The position numbers and the translations under genes were made by a program. A model generated the notes under the pieces. That model saw only the letters and a list, made by a program, of their open reading frames with translations, made no database searches and had not been told where the DNA came from. Below are positions 4,890-5,068 of a stretch of 5,068 nucleotides of DNA, one piece after another. Numbering within the stretch: the first letter of the stretch is position 1; each line of letters begins with the position of its first letter. This DNA is from an uncultured Intestinimonas sp. (GTDB lineage: Bacteria > Bacillota_A > Clostridia > Oscillospirales > Oscillospiraceae), in assembly GCA_958435885.1 (NCBI GenBank), contig CAUBHZ010000169.1, positions 1-5,068 on the forward strand, read 5' to 3'.

Positions 4890-5068
4890 TTATTCCTGAT
4901 AGGTGCGGTAGAGGAAGGTGACGATCTGGGCCCGGTTGCAGATGGTGTCGGGGGAGAAGTGATCCTCGTCGGTGCCGGTGGTGATGTTCCAGGCCACGGC
5001 CCACTCCACGGCGCCGATGTAGGGGGAGCCCTCCGGCACGTCGTCAAAGGGATCGCCCAGAGCCATGG
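4890..5068 (-). CDS. C-terminal end of an SLH-domain surface protein (runs off right edge)
   Basis: The last 58 full codons before TAA at 4892-4890 encode one complete SLH repeat: F-D-D-V-P-E-G-S-P-Y at the start, the E-W-A-V helix, T-D-E-D-H-F-S-P-D and N-R-A-Q-I-V-T-F-L-Y-R-T-Y at the end. It is nearly identical to the third SLH repeat of the RCC1 protein just downstream, differing mainly in the A-W-N-I-T-T-G stretch and the last two residues (Q-E instead of A-D). The ATG at 5066 is probably an internal methionine, because the matching protein has V-A-L-D there in the middle of its SLH trimer. The protein is therefore truncated by the window, not short. Its function beyond wall anchoring cannot be judged. 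It is co-directional with, and about 70 bases from, the next gene. Confidence 0.88.
   Translation of the reverse strand, partial: MALGDPFDDVPEGSPYIGAVEWAVAWNITTGTDEDHFSPDTICNRAQIVTFLYRTYQE
4900..5048 (+). repeat. Direct repeat unit B encoding the last SLH repeat
   Basis: Partner of 2975-3123, in the same orientation and reading frame. The similarity continues more weakly to the window edge, so the full repeat may be longer than what is visible here. Confidence 0.85.

Noticed and set aside
4243..4899. Plus-strand open frame of 218 codons
   Set aside because: Antisense shadow of the 5' part of the RCC1-SLH gene and its leader; no recognisable motif.

Overview
All genes in this window lie on the minus strand, so the biology reads from right to left. 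Codons are strongly G/C-ending. Three S-layer-homology (SLH) repeats with Gram-positive style sequences, strong AGGAGG ribosome-binding sites and a ferric-chelate permease of the Bacillus YclN/YclO type point to a GC-rich Firmicute. A gut Oscillospiraceae-type clostridium (Flavonifractor/Oscillibacter-like) is my best guess; this is inference and no marker gene is present.

Right part (about 2876-5068), cell surface. The 3' end of an SLH-anchored protein enters from the right edge (4890-5068). About 70 bases later comes a complete secreted protein of 617 residues (2965-4818) with a signal peptide, seven RCC1-like 'L-Y/W-x-W-G' repeats (a probable seven-blade beta-propeller) and three C-terminal SLH repeats. 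The last SLH repeat of the two proteins is almost the same DNA, a direct repeat of about 149 bp.

Middle part (1603-2875). A 285-residue protein made of three carboxypeptidase-regulatory/CnaB-like beta-sandwich repeats, with no visible export signal, is followed at once by a small, very cysteine-rich frame of about 124 codons. That frame has clear coding character but no normal start codon, so it uses an unusual start, needs a frameshift, or is damaged. A 13-bp perfect GC-rich stem closes this unit.

Left part (1-1600), iron uptake. An intergenic region of about 200 bases carries two copies of a GTTAGC-type palindrome (one over a candidate promoter, one just before the ribosome-binding site), a small hairpin and a U-run. 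It leads into two translationally coupled FecCD-family permease genes, yclN-like (complete) and yclO-like (cut by the left edge). They would form the membrane channel of a ferric-siderophore ABC importer; the ATPase and binding protein are probably farther left, outside the window. The palindromes are best explained as operators for a metal-responsive repressor.

The points most worth a second look are the cysteine-rich gene with no start and its beta-sandwich partner, the two-operator leader of the iron operon, and the propeller-SLH surface protein with its recently homogenised SLH repeat. I do not see proof of a wholly new system.
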